A DNA stretch of 64,000 bases from positions 772,252-836,251 of the forward strand of contig QANY01005074.1 in NCBI GenBank assembly GCA_003255025.1. Reading direction: 5' to 3'. Position 1 is the first letter of the stretch. Each line of letters begins with the position of its first letter. Source of the DNA: Datisca glomerata (lineage: Eukaryota > Streptophyta > Magnoliopsida > Cucurbitales > Datiscaceae). Under the pieces are notes generated by a model. The model saw nothing but the letters and a program-made list of their open reading frames with translations, had not been told where the DNA came from and ran no database searches. Positions 1 through 21,700 of this stretch are shown piece by piece. Position numbers and translations under genes: made by a program.

Positions 1-2105
1 AAAAAGTTCTTAAGAGAGTTAGATATTTACACGATTGACAGAATCACAATCACAAATGTAAGAATTTGGTTGCTCTCCACCGATGACTATACTATATCAT
101 GGAATGTTGTAAGTCTGCCACTAGTTATTAACTTCCTTATCTAATAAGTCATTTCTTGGTTGCTGATCATTTAGATTTTACTATTTAGAATAGGAGGCTT
201 GCTCATTCATCCAAATGGATCATCCGTGCTTGGGTACAACACTTTAATCATGTCTTGAAACATTACTATGGCAGTTATCTGCACCACCACCTCCAACAAC
301 CAAGTGAACTTCCTAGGGTACCTCTACCTTCAGTACCAAGATGTGAATTTATATTAGATTTTAGTTCTTTTTTTTATAATTACTTTTGCTTTCTCAATAT
401 AAAAATCAATATTATTATTTAATATTTTTTTAAAACAGAACACCAAAATACTAAAAAATTAAATAATTCTTTTTATCAAAAAATCAGAATGATTATCAAA
501 ACAGAATTAGCTACTTACTATGTGTAACTAGCCATTGTAACAACAGCTGTGCTTTCATTATCTATGAATAGGAGGCAACTATTATTTGTAATCAAGGGGA
601 CAAGAAGACAACCTTGTTCAACTTCCCTTCTTCTTAATAAAATTACTAGCAAAGCTTGAAGTTGTCTTTTCTATTAATGGTCTTCCATATGAATATGGTG
701 TCCATTATTTATTATTTTTACTCATTATCTTTTTATTATTCTCTAATAATGATTCATGGTTAATTTTAGGGTGGTGAATTACTCCCCTTGTATAGTAAAT
801 TAAGATTACCAGCTATATGGATTACTTTTGAAATTACTTACACAAATATGATTTATTAATTATCAAACCTATTATCATCCATGAATTACTTGAACCAAGG
901 TGGCCTACGTGCTTGCATTTATAATTAATCATTGTCATTGAGGCTGACGCCATTGAGTCTATTTGTAATTGACTCTTGCCCACACAACTAATTAATTGAA
1001 TCTAAATGAATATGAACCATGATAGATCGAAAGAACAACGGGAAAAAGATTCAAAATGAAGGATTCACATGTCTAGTTAGTCAGCAGCACATGCGTCATC
1101 ATTAGAGGCACATGAGAAACATGATGGTTATATCCACAGACCACAAACATATTCTTATTCTACATTTATTTGGAAAAAACATAGTCATGTGTTAGGCGAC
1201 ATAACTTATTTTCTTAATAGTTTAAAAAACTTATTTTTTTGTAAGAAAAACTTATTTTTAGGTAAAAAAAAACTTATTTTCATAATTACACAAAAAAAAT
1301 CATGAATAACTTTACGTAATATTCTTATTAATACTTAGTTATAACTATTATCTAACTAAATTTCAGACAAAAGGTGAATGGCGTTTATTTTAAAAACTAC
1401 AAAAATTTAAAAGAAAAAGAGAACATTTTAATATAGATTTCACATGCATTGCTTCATTTATTTGGTTTGACCAAAAGTTACATAATTTAATTTTATCAAA
1501 TAGATTTCATCAGTAAATTGATCAACCTAAAACTCAATATTTCATATAACTCTTAGTCGACTAAAATATAAATCACTTGGTTCACTACGTGATATATCAT
1601 CTATTTATAGATTGATGTTTTATCACATATTAAAAAAATTTAGCGTATAAATTTATGAATTAAAAACACATTAGTTAATCATTAAAAAAATTAATTTATA
1701 ATTTAATCGATCTAGAATTACTTTAAAATTAATATCGGATATAGCCCGGTGGGCGTGGTCGCCCTTGCGATTTCGTCTCGTCCCTCATCTTTACCAATAT
1801 ATTTGAATGGCTTCACAAACTTCAAAGACATGATAGTTAATTAGTTAGACTTGTGTCGTTTGAGGAAAAACATCAAATTAAACAGTCGTCATGAAGTAAT
1901 GTGTTTTTTTTTTCTTTTTTTAAATAAAGTTGTTGGTGAAAGGAATCAGTAAGTGTACCAAGACATCCCAGTTAGGCTGGCACATTCGTAGCACTCTTAT
2001 CATTTAACTCAACCCAATATATTATTAAAATAGAATAACATAGTCAACAAATTAAATCATAAAAAAATTAGCAGAACCTAAAAAAATGTATGTTACAACT
2101 ATCAT
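1..2105. other. AT-rich intergenic spacer, no gene seen
   Basis: Both strands are very AT-rich with no reading frame that resembles a known protein. A stretch near 1500-1730 has short elements (for example gatcaa and a 'tatttatagattgatgttt' block) resembling the MITEs at 17.2 kb and 43.5 kb, so it may be an eroded copy. A small GC-rich patch at about 1745-1780 is unexplained. Otherwise nothing can be supported here. Confidence 0.6.
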
Positions 2106-2109
2106 CAGA

Positions 2110-3400
2110 AATAAACGAAGAACAAAAATTCAGAGTATTCTTCCGCCAAGTTTGAGTAACTATACTAGGGGCCTGAATGCCAAACAATTTGCAACACAGT
2201 TATCCTCTCGATAAATATGAGTGAGAATAAGGTTCATCCGATCAATTAATTTTAAACATCTATTCCAAGCAGTACGTCAATGTTAAGGGACCTTTCGAGA
2301 TCTAGAAAGAAGAATAGACACCACATAAACATAATCACTTTCCAACCATAATTGTCTCCATCCTAATGTTGAAGCATAAACAATCGCATGAATTGCATCA
2401 AAGAACTCAGCCTCAAAAGTAAAACATACGCCGATGTTAATAGCGTAATAACCCTTAACGAATCCTCTAGACGATCAGAAAATGCCTCCACAACCTGCAA
2501 GTCCAAGACTAATGAAAGTCGTTCCATCTGCATTCATCTTAATCCAACCTGATGGGGGAGGCCACCAAAAAACTTCTAAGATAAGCGGGGCTCTAGAAGG
2601 ATGACCCAAAACATAAAGCATTTGAAGTGTCAAAAGCTCCTCAATTGAACTTTGCATCGTGCCAATCTTAAAAGAGTCTGCTTGACGAACTGAATGTCAA
2701 AGCAATATAAGAGCTTCAGCAAAGACAGGTTTTTTACTCTCAAAAGTGGCTTGATTACGAAGAAATCACACAACCCAAAATACGGTAATAATTGAAGTCT
2801 GTCATAAAGTATTCAACTGCGTGCTAAAAGATATCTTCATCGTCGTTTGTTAAAGATCTAAGAGAGTACCGTCATTCCTAAAAATACTCGACACGGCATC
2901 CTATAGTCCACGAGAAAAAAAGCAATCTAAAAATAGATGATGTAAGTCTTCCTCTGCAACACAACAAAGACGACATCAAGAAGAAAAATATGGCCGCAGG
3001 CACTTAACACAGAGTCAATATTGTATCTTTCCATGTGACAAGTGCTAAATAAGGATAGACCGAGATGGTGAAATAAATGGTTTTCAAATCTGTCTACCCC
3101 AACTAATAGAATTCCCAACCTCAGTAAGAGAGGCATAAACAACTTTATAAGAAGACATCATCCAAAGAGCGTGTCCAAAGTAAGGAGTCTATCTCAGAAC
3201 TAATCATCATTCCCTCAATCTCAGAAGTAAGTGCCGGATGAGAAGAACGAAAAGACACAGGGAGACACCAACCACCTGAATCATTGTACACATCTTTCAC
3301 AAAGTACTCCAAAGAAAGATGTAACAAATGACAATCATCAACCAAATCAATCAGCAGAGTTCCCAACCAATTGCATATCCATAAAAGAACTTTAGAGTGT
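2110..3400 (-). mobile_element. LINE (non-LTR retrotransposon) 3' remnant with RNase H-like domain
   Basis: Read on the minus strand, 2657-2475 encodes a segment with the motif PPPSGWIKMNADGT and then GCGGIF, which is the start of the RNase H-like domain found at the end of many plant LINE polyproteins. The reading continues in shifted frames to about 2110 with FEAEFFDAIHAIVYA-like and LWLESD-like pieces of the same domain. Upstream on that strand (3366-2927) are fragments resembling the zinc-binding reverse-transcriptase-associated region (HLFHHLGLSLFST). Frames are broken by stops and shifts, so this is a dead fragment. No reverse transcriptase core is visible, consistent with truncation. 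Confidence 0.75.
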
Positions 3401-5050
3401 AATGCATTTTTTTTCTTAATTTTAAAGAAAACCTACTTTTTTTAGATGCACTTTGTCATTATTTTTAGGTGTTTGAAAACAATTTAAAAAAAAAAGCACT
3501 TATGAGAAAAACAACGGCACTTAACGTGATTATAAGGGAAGCTCCTAGTCAAGTGCTTCCTTCAAGTGTTTAACCGGAAAGCAGTAATTTCTTTTAATGA
3601 GATTTTTTATTTTTTAAAAATGCCCTCATTCAAATCTCCTCAAAATTATACTCCTAATTATTAACATTGCTTGAATGGTCATTTACATATTTAATATTGT
3701 GATGATGATGTCTTTGTTTACTATTTATCGTGCAGTGAAAAATAAATAAACTTCCAAGCAAAATATTCAAGTATTGTCTTATAAAGTAATTTCTCAATAA
3801 TAATAGTGTTTCTTAAGTAGTTAAACGTCCAAAATTTATTTCAATGTAAAAAACACTTATTTATATTATTTCCAAACATGAAAATGATTTCTCAAAAAGC
3901 ATTTACAGAGAAACACTTTAAATTTAACCGCTGCAAAGCACTGTAAAGTATAAACACTGTATACTAATCGGAAGTTTTGTATATGGTTTCATGTAAGTCA
4001 TAGGGACTAATTTCCATGTACGTACGTGGTCAGATCATATTAGTTGCGTGTAATTGTAATAATTATAAGAGTGTTAATTATGATACTAGCAAATTCAAAC
4101 AAGCTCTTCTTAAATATTCTACCGATGGGTACTAACAGAACATTTTGGAACTCTCCCCATGCAAAACTAGAACCCCGGAAAAGAGAGATTTGTGTAAAAA
4201 AATGTGGCAACTTTTCCTTGTTTTTCAGTTCCACATGTTCAACTCTTTGAATGTCGAGAAAATATATATTTCCTCCCAAAAAAATATCTCCCCCACTTTA
4301 TGTATGGAAAAATTAGTAACGGATTGTAAACTATGCATAACAATCACATTCAAACAATTATATCAAACATTAACACTATCGAAAATATAATTTAAGAGAG
4401 TTAAGAAATTCTGACCCGTAAAATTGAAGGCACGGTCCTAAAATTGTTGAGCCTTTCTACTCGAAGGTGCAATCAGTTTCAGCAATTTCAAAATACAACC
4501 CGATGCTCGTAGTCCACCTAAAAAAATTTGGACACTTCAACCATTTTGCACTAGGTTCGTCCTATACATTTTTCTACTAATGTGGTTATTGTATTTTAAA
4601 AGTTTTACAATTAAGAAAGCAAGCTAGGTTACTTTAGTATAGGCAATATACTGCTTCGTTTCTTAATTTGTGCTAGCACAAATTTCTTAGTTCTAGTTTA
4701 TTTTTTGTATCAATGTAATTAGTTATATTAGGAAACTTGTGGTCTATGTGTTGAGATGAATATAATTGTTATTTACCAATCCCTCTGATTTTGTACCATA
4801 TATATAATTCGGTGAAAGAGAATTAATAAGTTGCAGAAGCAGACATAATAGAAGGAGATATGCTGAATCTCTATTTCTTACTTACCTTAAAATAAAACAA
4901 TCCCGGATTTTCTACTTCTTCTACATATGGGTATTTCTCATTGCCCTTTCCATAAAAATAATTATCCAAATAGATTTGGAAGCTCTGAAAAATCCCTACA
5001 TAAATATATATAATAATTATAGGTTCATGTACATACCTCGCCTTCTTTGC
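3401..5050. other. Intergenic region upstream of the TAA1-like gene
   Basis: AT-rich sequence without a supportable gene. It must contain the promoter of the auxin gene that starts at 5121. Short reading frames around 4040-4390 on both strands look like chance. The interval 3410-3960 has several copies of aaaacact/aaagcactt-like words and may be an old DNA-transposon derivative, but no terminal repeats were confirmed. Confidence 0.5.
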
Positions 5051-5058
5051 TATATATA
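5051..5058 (+). promoter_or_regulatory. Probable TATA box of the TAA1-like gene
   Basis: The sequence tatatata lies about 70 bp before the start codon at 5121. The expected transcription start would be near 5085, leaving a short leader rich in gagaga repeats (5099-5120). Placement and sequence fit a plant core promoter; no transcript evidence is available. Confidence 0.55.
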
Positions 5059-5120
5059 CATTAGTGCACAGACGAGGAGAACCAAAACTGTGGGCCTAGG
5101 GAGAGAAGAGAGAGAAGAAA

Positions 5121-13322
<8,202 letters not shown>

Positions 13323-13973
13323 GAAAAGCTTAATTATAATATTGATAAACTTTTACAGAACTATAGATGCTAATATAACCCCGTGGATGATAAGGCAGAA
13401 TATGTTCATCCATTAGGTGGTTTAGCTAATCCATTTCTATTGTAGTGCGTTTAATAATACTCCATGTATATCAGCAGAACTTTTCATGAATATTATGAAT
13501 ATATCATATAAATCATTAATTCTATTTCTAATGTGACTGATCATCATATCACATCAACCATGGCGAACGCATAGACCAGGAATTTTGTTTGAAAAAGATA
13601 AAGCAGTTCAAGACTCTTGTGTGGCTGGTTGGTTTCATCTTGGAAAAATTTTCATCTTGGAAAAATTTTCATCTAGAGGAAGCAGATGAAATTTCTAAAG
13701 TTTTATTTAGGCATTAACTAATGAAATTTCTGAAGAGAATTGTATCCAGAAAAACAATAATGGCAACAAACTTTGAAGAGATAAGTCAAACGTCTATAAG
13801 TAAGATGTCAATGTAGTTGATTCACTATACCATAGTTACTTGTTTATTGTAAATTTAATCAGTCAAATCGTCAACAACTAAGATATATGTAACTATCACA
13901 ATCATCCGTCCGTGTAAGCTGGAGAACCAAAGAAGAGAAATATGACTGTTCGGATGTAAAACTGAAATGACAT

Positions 13974-16535
13974 TTACAACATGGAATCACCTTCCAATTC
14001 ATTGATAACCTTCTCCACTCGGTTTAACATATCTGGCAATGACCAAAAATCATTATAGCTCAGTGTGAGGTCAGTAAAGTTACAAAATACAACTAAAAGT
14101 CGCTGTAAATTTCTTTAGAATATTTTTGAAAACATTAAGCATTGAGGAAAAGAAATTGGAGGGAAAGAAACAGGAAGGGACATTTTTTCCGAAAGGGTCA
14201 TATTTCACACATAATAGTTGGTCATGGTTCATATTATAAGCTCAGTTCAAGCAAGGTGCAATAAGTTTCATATGATTGGGTGATTGTAAAACAAATCTTA
14301 CCTTGAAAGGAAGAATCTTCCATATATTTCTGTAGCAATTGAAATAAAATATATCAATAAATCAGTGCATCTCTAGAAATCAGTCACTCTCAATTCAAAG
14401 GATACGGTTAACACGGTTTGCAATTAATCCGTGAAATAATAAGCAACATCACATATCAGTACTATATATGACAGTGAACAAAAATGATTTGAAACTGTAA
14501 CCAGAGTTTTGGAACATACCACAATTTGCAATTTTAGATCATTATCCTCAGAAACAGGGGGTCCAGCGGCTACACCATTTTAATCAAATGAAAACTAGTC
14601 ACTAAAACTAATACGCAAAATTTGTATGTTCAAACAGCAGTAATAAGTCTACCTTGTGCAACCTCAGAATAACAGCTTGTCAGTAATGATGTGAAGCTGG
14701 GAGGTAAGTCTTCAAAGACGCCTTCAATGGTCGGACAACGTGTACTTTTCTGAGTACAAGAGTGTGGCTCAACTTCATTTTTCAAGGCTGATGGAATTTC
14801 TGGAGTGTAATCCTGAACAGGAGTAGTACTCAATTCCTCACAGGGTCTGCAAATTAGCAAAACTAGTGTCTTTAGTATTTGATTTGAAACTTCATAACGA
14901 TTTTTGCAGAAATGTAACAAGTTTCAAATCGATTTTTCCAGAGATGTAATAAGTTAGGTGCTAGCAGATCATTTGTTACACCTATAGGAGGGTCTATTTG
15001 AACTGATTAACTCAGTTTGCGATGAAATCTGCGACCCAAGATCACTACTTATAGGCGTGACATCTTCTACATTCTTCAGAATGGCCTGAAACAAAAAGAA
15101 AAATAGAACAAACGTGGGCATCGGAACTGAAATTTGAGGGGCACCATCAATTTTAGAAGCATAGCAAGTGACATTTATAGTTTGTAATAATATGCATGCA
15201 AACACATTATGTGCATCAGGTTTTATGGTTGGTAGTGGTGGTTTCACCTTCAGATTATTAACAAAAGACTCTGCTTCGAATGCCGTTGAGAATCGAAAAG
15301 CAAACTTCTGGACCTGCCAAAAAGATATAGCTACTAGCAAATTTTGAGGTGCAACTTCTTAAAAATCTAGCCTGGTCTAGCAATCGCTTTACACATTATC
15401 ATAATTCACTGAAGTGAAGACATGTCTAAATATGATGAATAATAAGACTTGCCTCCCCTATAGAATCTTTATAACTCACAAATATTGCTCTTGTGCCTCT
15501 GGCAGGAAATCCGGAGATGCATGACACCTGAGGCCACGAGAAATGTAGCTTCGAGAGATAGTGCTCTTCCTACATTGGTAAATATAATAAATAGTACCCA
15601 ATCTATATTAATCTCTTTTCCAGTAAATTAATAATTATCAAATATAGGAAGGCTACGAGCGTTTATAGAAACATCTTCAACCCATTTCTATGCGACTTGT
15701 GAAAAAAATAGCTGTACCGAAACATATCCAGTAGCCAGTCATGATTCATGAATGCGTGGAAGAATCACAATTAATACCAAGCCTCAAGGACAATCAGTAT
15801 GCAGCTCTACAAAATCCAAGAAAATAAAATTGGTACAGAGCTGACGAAGTGACAATTACTGCGTTCAACAGTCCGGGAGAGATAATACCAGAGAACAACT
15901 CAACTAACAGAAGGACTAGGACATCATCCGTCATAGCAATGATCGGAAACGGAATAGTCGCGGTGACAACCAAATAAAAACAGAATTGTGGTTTGAATAT
16001 GAACTAGAGGTCGTCTACTGGTAACATGTGATTTTTTGAAAGATAAAGAATCCAGCGTGCGCACTTCCCGGTGTTGAACACTCGCGTCATCCTACCAATA
16101 CGAAGCGTAAAGCAAAGACCTAACACGTCAATTGCTGATTCAAATGTAGATTCTCATCTTCTCTAAAAATGGAATGGAATCGGACTTTAATAGACTCACA
16201 TCGTTTAAGGTGTATTTAGCGCAACTCACACAAGATTGAAAAGTATAAAATCCAAAACTCACGAGGATATTATCTCCCAGATAGACGGAGATCATCACAT
16301 CAGAAGAAGAGCTATCATGTACGAGTTGTAGAAAAGCAGAGGATGAAGAGATCCATGTGCCACAAGGCCGACGATTTCGGAATTTCGGAGCAAGAGGAGC
16401 GAGGTCGGGGATTGAGGACGTCAGAGGAGGATAGCGAAAGAATCGAGAGAACTGAATTTCCCACTGATCTCTCATGGCAGTCACTAAATTCTCCATGTGC
16501 TTCTCCCTCGGTATCAAAGCCAAAACTCCCGCCAT
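13974..16535 (-). CDS. PHS1: POOR HOMOLOGOUS SYNAPSIS 1 (PHS1), meiotic pairing protein (8 exons)
   Basis: Minus-strand exons 16535-16263, 15569-15453, 15313-15248, 15085-14982, 14846-14653, 14569-14520, 14329-14302 and 14032-13974 join with matching phases to 297 codons including stop. The plant-specific PHS1 protein is needed for homologue pairing and synapsis and is reported to help RAD50 enter the nucleus. Recognised blocks: QWEIQFSRFFRYP (about residues 24-36), RPCGTWISSSSAFLQL, the hallmark SKLHFSWPQVSCISGFPARG and AIFVSYKDSIGE (exon 2, residues 92-130), QKFAFRFSTAFEAESFVNNL (exon 3), LPPSFTSLLTSC (exon 5) and a C-terminal KYMEDSSFQDMLNRVEKVI. Known homologues are about 350 aa, so this one is somewhat short, mainly in the variable region. 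Intron 2 uses a GC donor. Start: upstream ATG in the conserved frame. No disabling lesion was seen. Confidence 0.9.
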
Positions 16536-16615
16536 TTTGCGTTATCAATCTCACTTCCTTCTGCACCTTTTCGCCTTCGGCTTACTTGGAGTCCAAATTT
16601 GAATTTCATTGATTA

Positions 16616-16622
16616 TTATATA
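16616..16622 (-). promoter_or_regulatory. Possible TATA box of PHS1
   Basis: On the minus strand the sequence tatataa occurs about 80 bp before the PHS1 start codon at 16535. The position fits a core promoter, but AT-rich surroundings make chance matches common. Confidence 0.3.
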
Positions 16623-16639
16623 CGTCAATGGGACTCCTT

Positions 16640-18370
16640 CCAGCCTAAGCGCTTGATACTGGGAACAGTGGCATAGGATGAATTTGGGACCGCAGATGAC
16701 ATAATTAGTAAATAGTAATCATCACAAATAGACATTATTTTAAAAAATCACTGTACACATTAAAAACTATTGCCCGCTCAACAAATTTTATATCTAAGTA
16801 TGTAACTTTTTTCAACATTACACTCAAATTTCATTGACTCAAGAGACTTGGTTTTTAGGTTGAAATTTTTTTCTTTTTGAGAATGTGGCGTGGACAGTTT
16901 TTTTTATTTTATTTTTTGTTATTTTTTATTTTTTACTAAAAGTTGCATATTATTGATGTTCCCTCAATGATAATCTAGGCCTATGTTTGATTCAGAAGTT
17001 ATTTTAGAAATAATAGATAAAAATTTCCCATAAAAAATAGTAGTTGCATTACAGTTCATTAACTAATTCTACTTAATGAACTACCCGATTCTAAAAATAC
17101 TCTTGTTATTCCTTGGAAAAACCAACCTCATTTAAAACCTTTTGCATATAAAAAATGAATAATTCTAGAGTGATCAAGTAATTGATCAAATTTTAAGTAA
17201 ATAAATGATATGTCAATTATTTATAGATTGGTGTTTGATAACTCATTAAAATAATTTTTACAAAATAACATATAAATGATTGTCTGATCACTTAAAACTT
17301 GATCAATTATTTGATCGACGTAGAATTTCTCACAAAAAATACATTGATCATTCTTCCATCTAAAACCTTAAACTGGGCTATACCTTATAATTTCCTAATT
17401 AGTAAAGAGACAAAGTTTTCATTTCAATTATAAAAAAATGACGCCAAGTTGAAGGGAGTATGAAGAATTGCAAAAATTGAAAGGAAAAATAAAACTAAAA
17501 TGACAGCTGCGAAATAGTTGGCACGATTTTTAGAAATTGCAGTTTTCGAAAACATTGTTTTTAAAAAATCGCATATTTTTAAGGTATAAGTAATTTGTAC
17601 ATGTATATACAGTATATGTGTTGTATATACACACATATACATATATATCGCAGATTTAAAAACATATAATTTTTACAGTATATATGTACATATGTTTACT
17701 TATATATGTGCATAAATTTATATATTCAGCATCAATGTAGTCAAAATAGTTATATTATTTTTTTATTTAAGATACTTTTGAAATATGAAAGATCGTCTTA
17801 CCACTCTTCTATTGTCACAATTTTTAAAATATAGAAGAATTGATAAAGGATATTTCCTTCGGTATTTTAAATTGAGTTGAAATTCACAGATTTAGTTTCT
17901 AACAGGAATCCTTGTAGAAACTAAGATGATTTTCCTTGTGATCTAAGACACAATGAAAGTCTAAAATGAAATGGTATTTTAGCTATTTGGATTGAGTATT
18001 TAAATGGGCAAATAGAGGCTCAATATAAAATAGATTTTTTGTGAAAAATTTCAAAGACATTCAAAAGAAGATTCGTTGACTTTTCCCCCGTTCCTTGAGA
18101 CTCAAGCACTTTTGACGATAAACTCTTCATCAATGTTATCATCATCTAAGAATTTATAATAAAATGGAGTGAGTATATAAAAATATACTCAGTAACCAAA
18201 TTTTCACATATGCAATAAAGAACAACATTCATAATCGCATACAGAACATATCACATACTCAGAACTTTCAAATTTTTCTTACAGAGTTCGTTGGCTAACT
18301 TCTATTAGAGCTTTCCACCATACCCAAAAAAGATACTATCTTGAACAAGAAATAATCCAACAACCGTTGC
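16640..18370. other. Intergenic, AT-rich; one MITE inside
   Basis: No coding potential seen. It contains the MITE at 17161-17327 and a TA/CA-rich low-complexity stretch at about 17590-17720 (acatatacatatatatc words). The right end, from about 18370, merges into the probable LTR of the Tat-type element. Confidence 0.55.
17161..17327. mobile_element. MITE with ~37-bp terminal inverted repeats
   Basis: The left end, aattctagagtgatcaagta followed by attgatcaaattttaag, matches the reverse complement of the right end (cttaaaacttgatcaattat then ttgatcgacgtagaatt) at most positions. The element is about 167 bp, has no coding capacity and would fold into a hairpin. Related sequence occurs at 43497-43660 and perhaps 1500-1730. 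Confidence 0.75.
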
Positions 18371-18690
18371 GTCATAAAGGGGAAACAGATTGCTGACGTG
18401 GGAATTGAGCAAGCAGAACTATCAAATAAGGTGAACGAACGATATTTGGTTAATTGATGCTTAATGACTAGTTAAAGATGAAATATTCTTTTTATTCTCT
18501 TTTCAGTTGTAAATAGATAAGGTGAATCAGATTTTGTATAACGAATTTCAAGCCTATAAATAGAAGCTTATGTAACACAAATAATTAATTTTGTACAAGA
18601 AATCACACATACTTTTATTTATTCTCTCCCTCGTAATTACTATAATTATTTTAGGTTGTAAAATTTTCCTTTACAATTTGATGTTTTCAT
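18370..18690 (+). mobile_element. 5' LTR (partial) and primer-binding region of the Tat-type element
   Basis: A promoter-like cctataaatagaag at about 18554 is followed by a leader and the LTR end ttttcctttaca near 18678, then tttgatgttttcattgagag. This junction resembles the LTR/primer-binding junctions at 8790-8810 (+) and 31225-31205 (-). The left boundary of the LTR was not determined. Confidence 0.6.
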
Positions 18691-18727
18691 TGAGAGATAA
18701 GAATTAACTGAAGATCATAAAAGCAAG

Positions 18728-21700
18728 ATGCTTCGAACTAGATCACATGTTATATGTGAAGTGGAAAATGAGGCAATCGCCGTTAAGAACCCCATTAACT
18801 ATTCGGCACAACCTATGGGAATGCAAAACATGATTCAAGCGATACTGACAGGGATGCAGCATATGGAAAATTGCAACATTGAAGCAATTCACAACGCGTG
18901 GTAGATTGTGCAAGAGCATATCATAGCTTTATAATGGGACGTCGCAGAGCACGAACTGAAACAAGCTAGAGAACAGTCACAAAAGATCAAGAAAACATAG
19001 ATCCCCTTGTCGCAGAATGGGAAACCCGACTTGTTAGATAGCTTAATCTGAGTGTCAGTCAAAATGTGGGTTGTGATGAAGCATAAGTCCGATCCAGGGA
19101 CAATGAAAAAAAGGCGGGGGGGGGGGGGGGAAACCNGGGGGGGACAATCCATTAGAGTTGATGATGAAATGAATAGTGGAAAAGATGCTTGAAAATAAAA
19201 TGAAGGAGATGTGAAAATTGGGAACAATCGAAATGGCATATTTGAAGACACTAACGCGGTCTTTGTTGTGCCTTGAGATGTTGGCTGCTCCCATTCCAAA
19301 GAAGTTCATATCACCAAAGCTCAAATGCTACAAGGTCAAAACAGATCCTGTTGACCATCTTCAGGATTTCAAGCAAGTAATGGCTATGTATCTGGTGAGG
19401 ATGAATTACTGTGCAGGATAATCTCGAGCAGCCTAGACAGAAATGTAGTGAAATGGTATCATTCTCTCCCTTCTTGTTTGGTTGATAACTTCACTAGAAT
19501 GTCTTTTGTGTCAGTACTCTACCTATCGGATGAGCATGGAAGACTCGGACTACCCACTTACCATTGCGATTAAAAAAGGAGAATCCCTATGAGATTACAC
19601 TAATCGTTTCAAAGACGAGATGGCAGAGGTTGAAAACTAGGATGATTGGTTGGCATGGCTAGCAATCAGGCATGGATTATACCTAAGATCAAGCCTCTCA
19701 CTATGGTAGAAATCTTTCTGAGGACGTAGATGCATATCGCTATGGAAGAAAAAAATAAGAGCATATATAAACTCTTAGAACAACGGATTTCAGAACAACG
19801 ACCAAGTGGGTAGAGTTTGAAACCAGACGGGAAAGTACGAAAAAGAAATTCAAGGCCACAGAACAAGTTCATCCAAGGGATCCACTCTACACACTGCTGA
19901 CTCTTCCATTTAATCAAATACTCGAGTCTATAAAAGGCAAATCATGGTTGAAGAGGCATATGACTCTCACCAAGGAGCCCCTAAAAAAAGATAAGAGCAA
20001 ATAATGTTCCTTCCATATGCGTGCTGGCCATTTTACCAAAGACTGTTGCCAACTGAAAGATTACGTTGAGGAGATGATAAACTAAGGCTATTTGAAACAT
20101 TTTGTAGCAAAGAAGGAGCAACCAAGAACAGATGAAAAATATGATCATCCAAAAAATAAAGAGTTGTTGAGGATCGTTGATACCATCATTGCCCTTATGA
20201 AATCAGAAGGGCCAACCAAGAAAGAAAGAAATATATACTGTAAAAAGCCCTCTCTCGAGACAAACGATGAGATGAACAAAAGAAACGATGATGTCCCAAT
20301 AATATTTGATGAAACTGATAGTGGATAGCAGGAAGGGCACAATGATGCGCTGGTAATCACTATCCAAATAGGGAAATGCCTGTTGTGAAGGGTACTTGTT
20401 GATGATGGGAGTGCAGAAAGCGTATTTCATCAATCCACCATAGCCAAGATGTCCATGGGGACACCAAGTTATGAAAATTCGACCAACCATTAGTTGTATT
20501 CAATGGCACCATAACTTACTCTTAAGAGATCTTACCACTTTCAATACACACCGAGCCGTTCAATCATGTCACATATTTTATGGTGATAGACACGCCTTCA
20601 CCTTATAACGCCATATTAAGGAGAACTTGGATCCATAAGAAGAAAGTTGTCCCATCAACTTACTACCAAACGTTAAAATACCTCTCACGGCAAGATCTCA
20701 GGATGATTAAGGGAGATCAGGAATTTGCTCGTTGTTGCCGTGTAATGACGCGTGATTCTATCAGAAAGCATGAATCTTTCAGTTCGAAGAAAGGGAAATA
20801 TATATTTGACCAAGAACAATTAGTCGATGAGGAGCATGACGCGAGTAATCCTAGATATGAAGCTGGCAGTGAAATGGAGTTCGTAGACGTTGGCAACGAG
20901 AAAAGAACGAGGATAGGGGTAGAACTCATCAGAGAAGAAAAACAGACTTAACAAAGTTTCTTAGACAGAATGTAGACATCTTTGCCACAACGGTTGCTGA
21001 AATGCATGGTATCAATGAAAAATAATTTGTCATAAGTTGAATAATGATTCTTTTATGAAACACGTAAAATAGAAGAAGCAGACGTTTGCCCAAAAGAAAA
21101 ATAGCCATAAAAGAAGAAGTAGAGAAATTACTTAACACCAGATTCAATAGAGAAGTTAGCTACCCAGAATGGCTAGAAAATGTGGTAATGGTCAGTAAGA
21201 AGAATAGAAAATGGAGAATTTATGTAGACTTCACTGATTTAATAAAGACGTGTTCAAAGGATGATTATCCTTAACCACGAGTTGATCAGATGGTCGACGT
21301 AACTTCAAGCCACAAACTCCTAAACTTCGTGGATGCATATTCATGATATAATCCGGTAAAAATGTTCCAATCTGATCAAGAAAGAACCTCTTTTAGAACT
21401 GATCTAGGGATATTTTGCTATATAGTAATGTCGTTTAGTTTAAAAAATGAAGGGGAAACATATCATAGATTGCTTAACAAGATCTTTGAGGGAAAATCGG
21501 ATAAACAATGATAGTGTACATGGATGATATGCTAGTAAAAACATAGCAGAGAACGAATCATATCTGTAACCTAAACGAAGCCTTCCTAGCCACAAGCAAT
21601 ATGATGCTTAGCCCTAAAAAATGCACTTTTCAAGGTAGTAATGGGAAAGTTCTTAGGACATTTGGTCACTTAAAGAGGAATTGAAGTCAATCCCAACCAA

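Noticed and set aside
1745..1780. GC-rich patch considered as a tRNA or organelle-derived piece
   Set aside because: No cloverleaf, no GGTTCRA T-loop word, and too short to assign.
14969..15340. Continuous 123-codon minus-strand frame as a separate gene
   Set aside because: It spans exon 3, intron 3 and exon 4 of PHS1; the conserved protein requires the intron to be removed.
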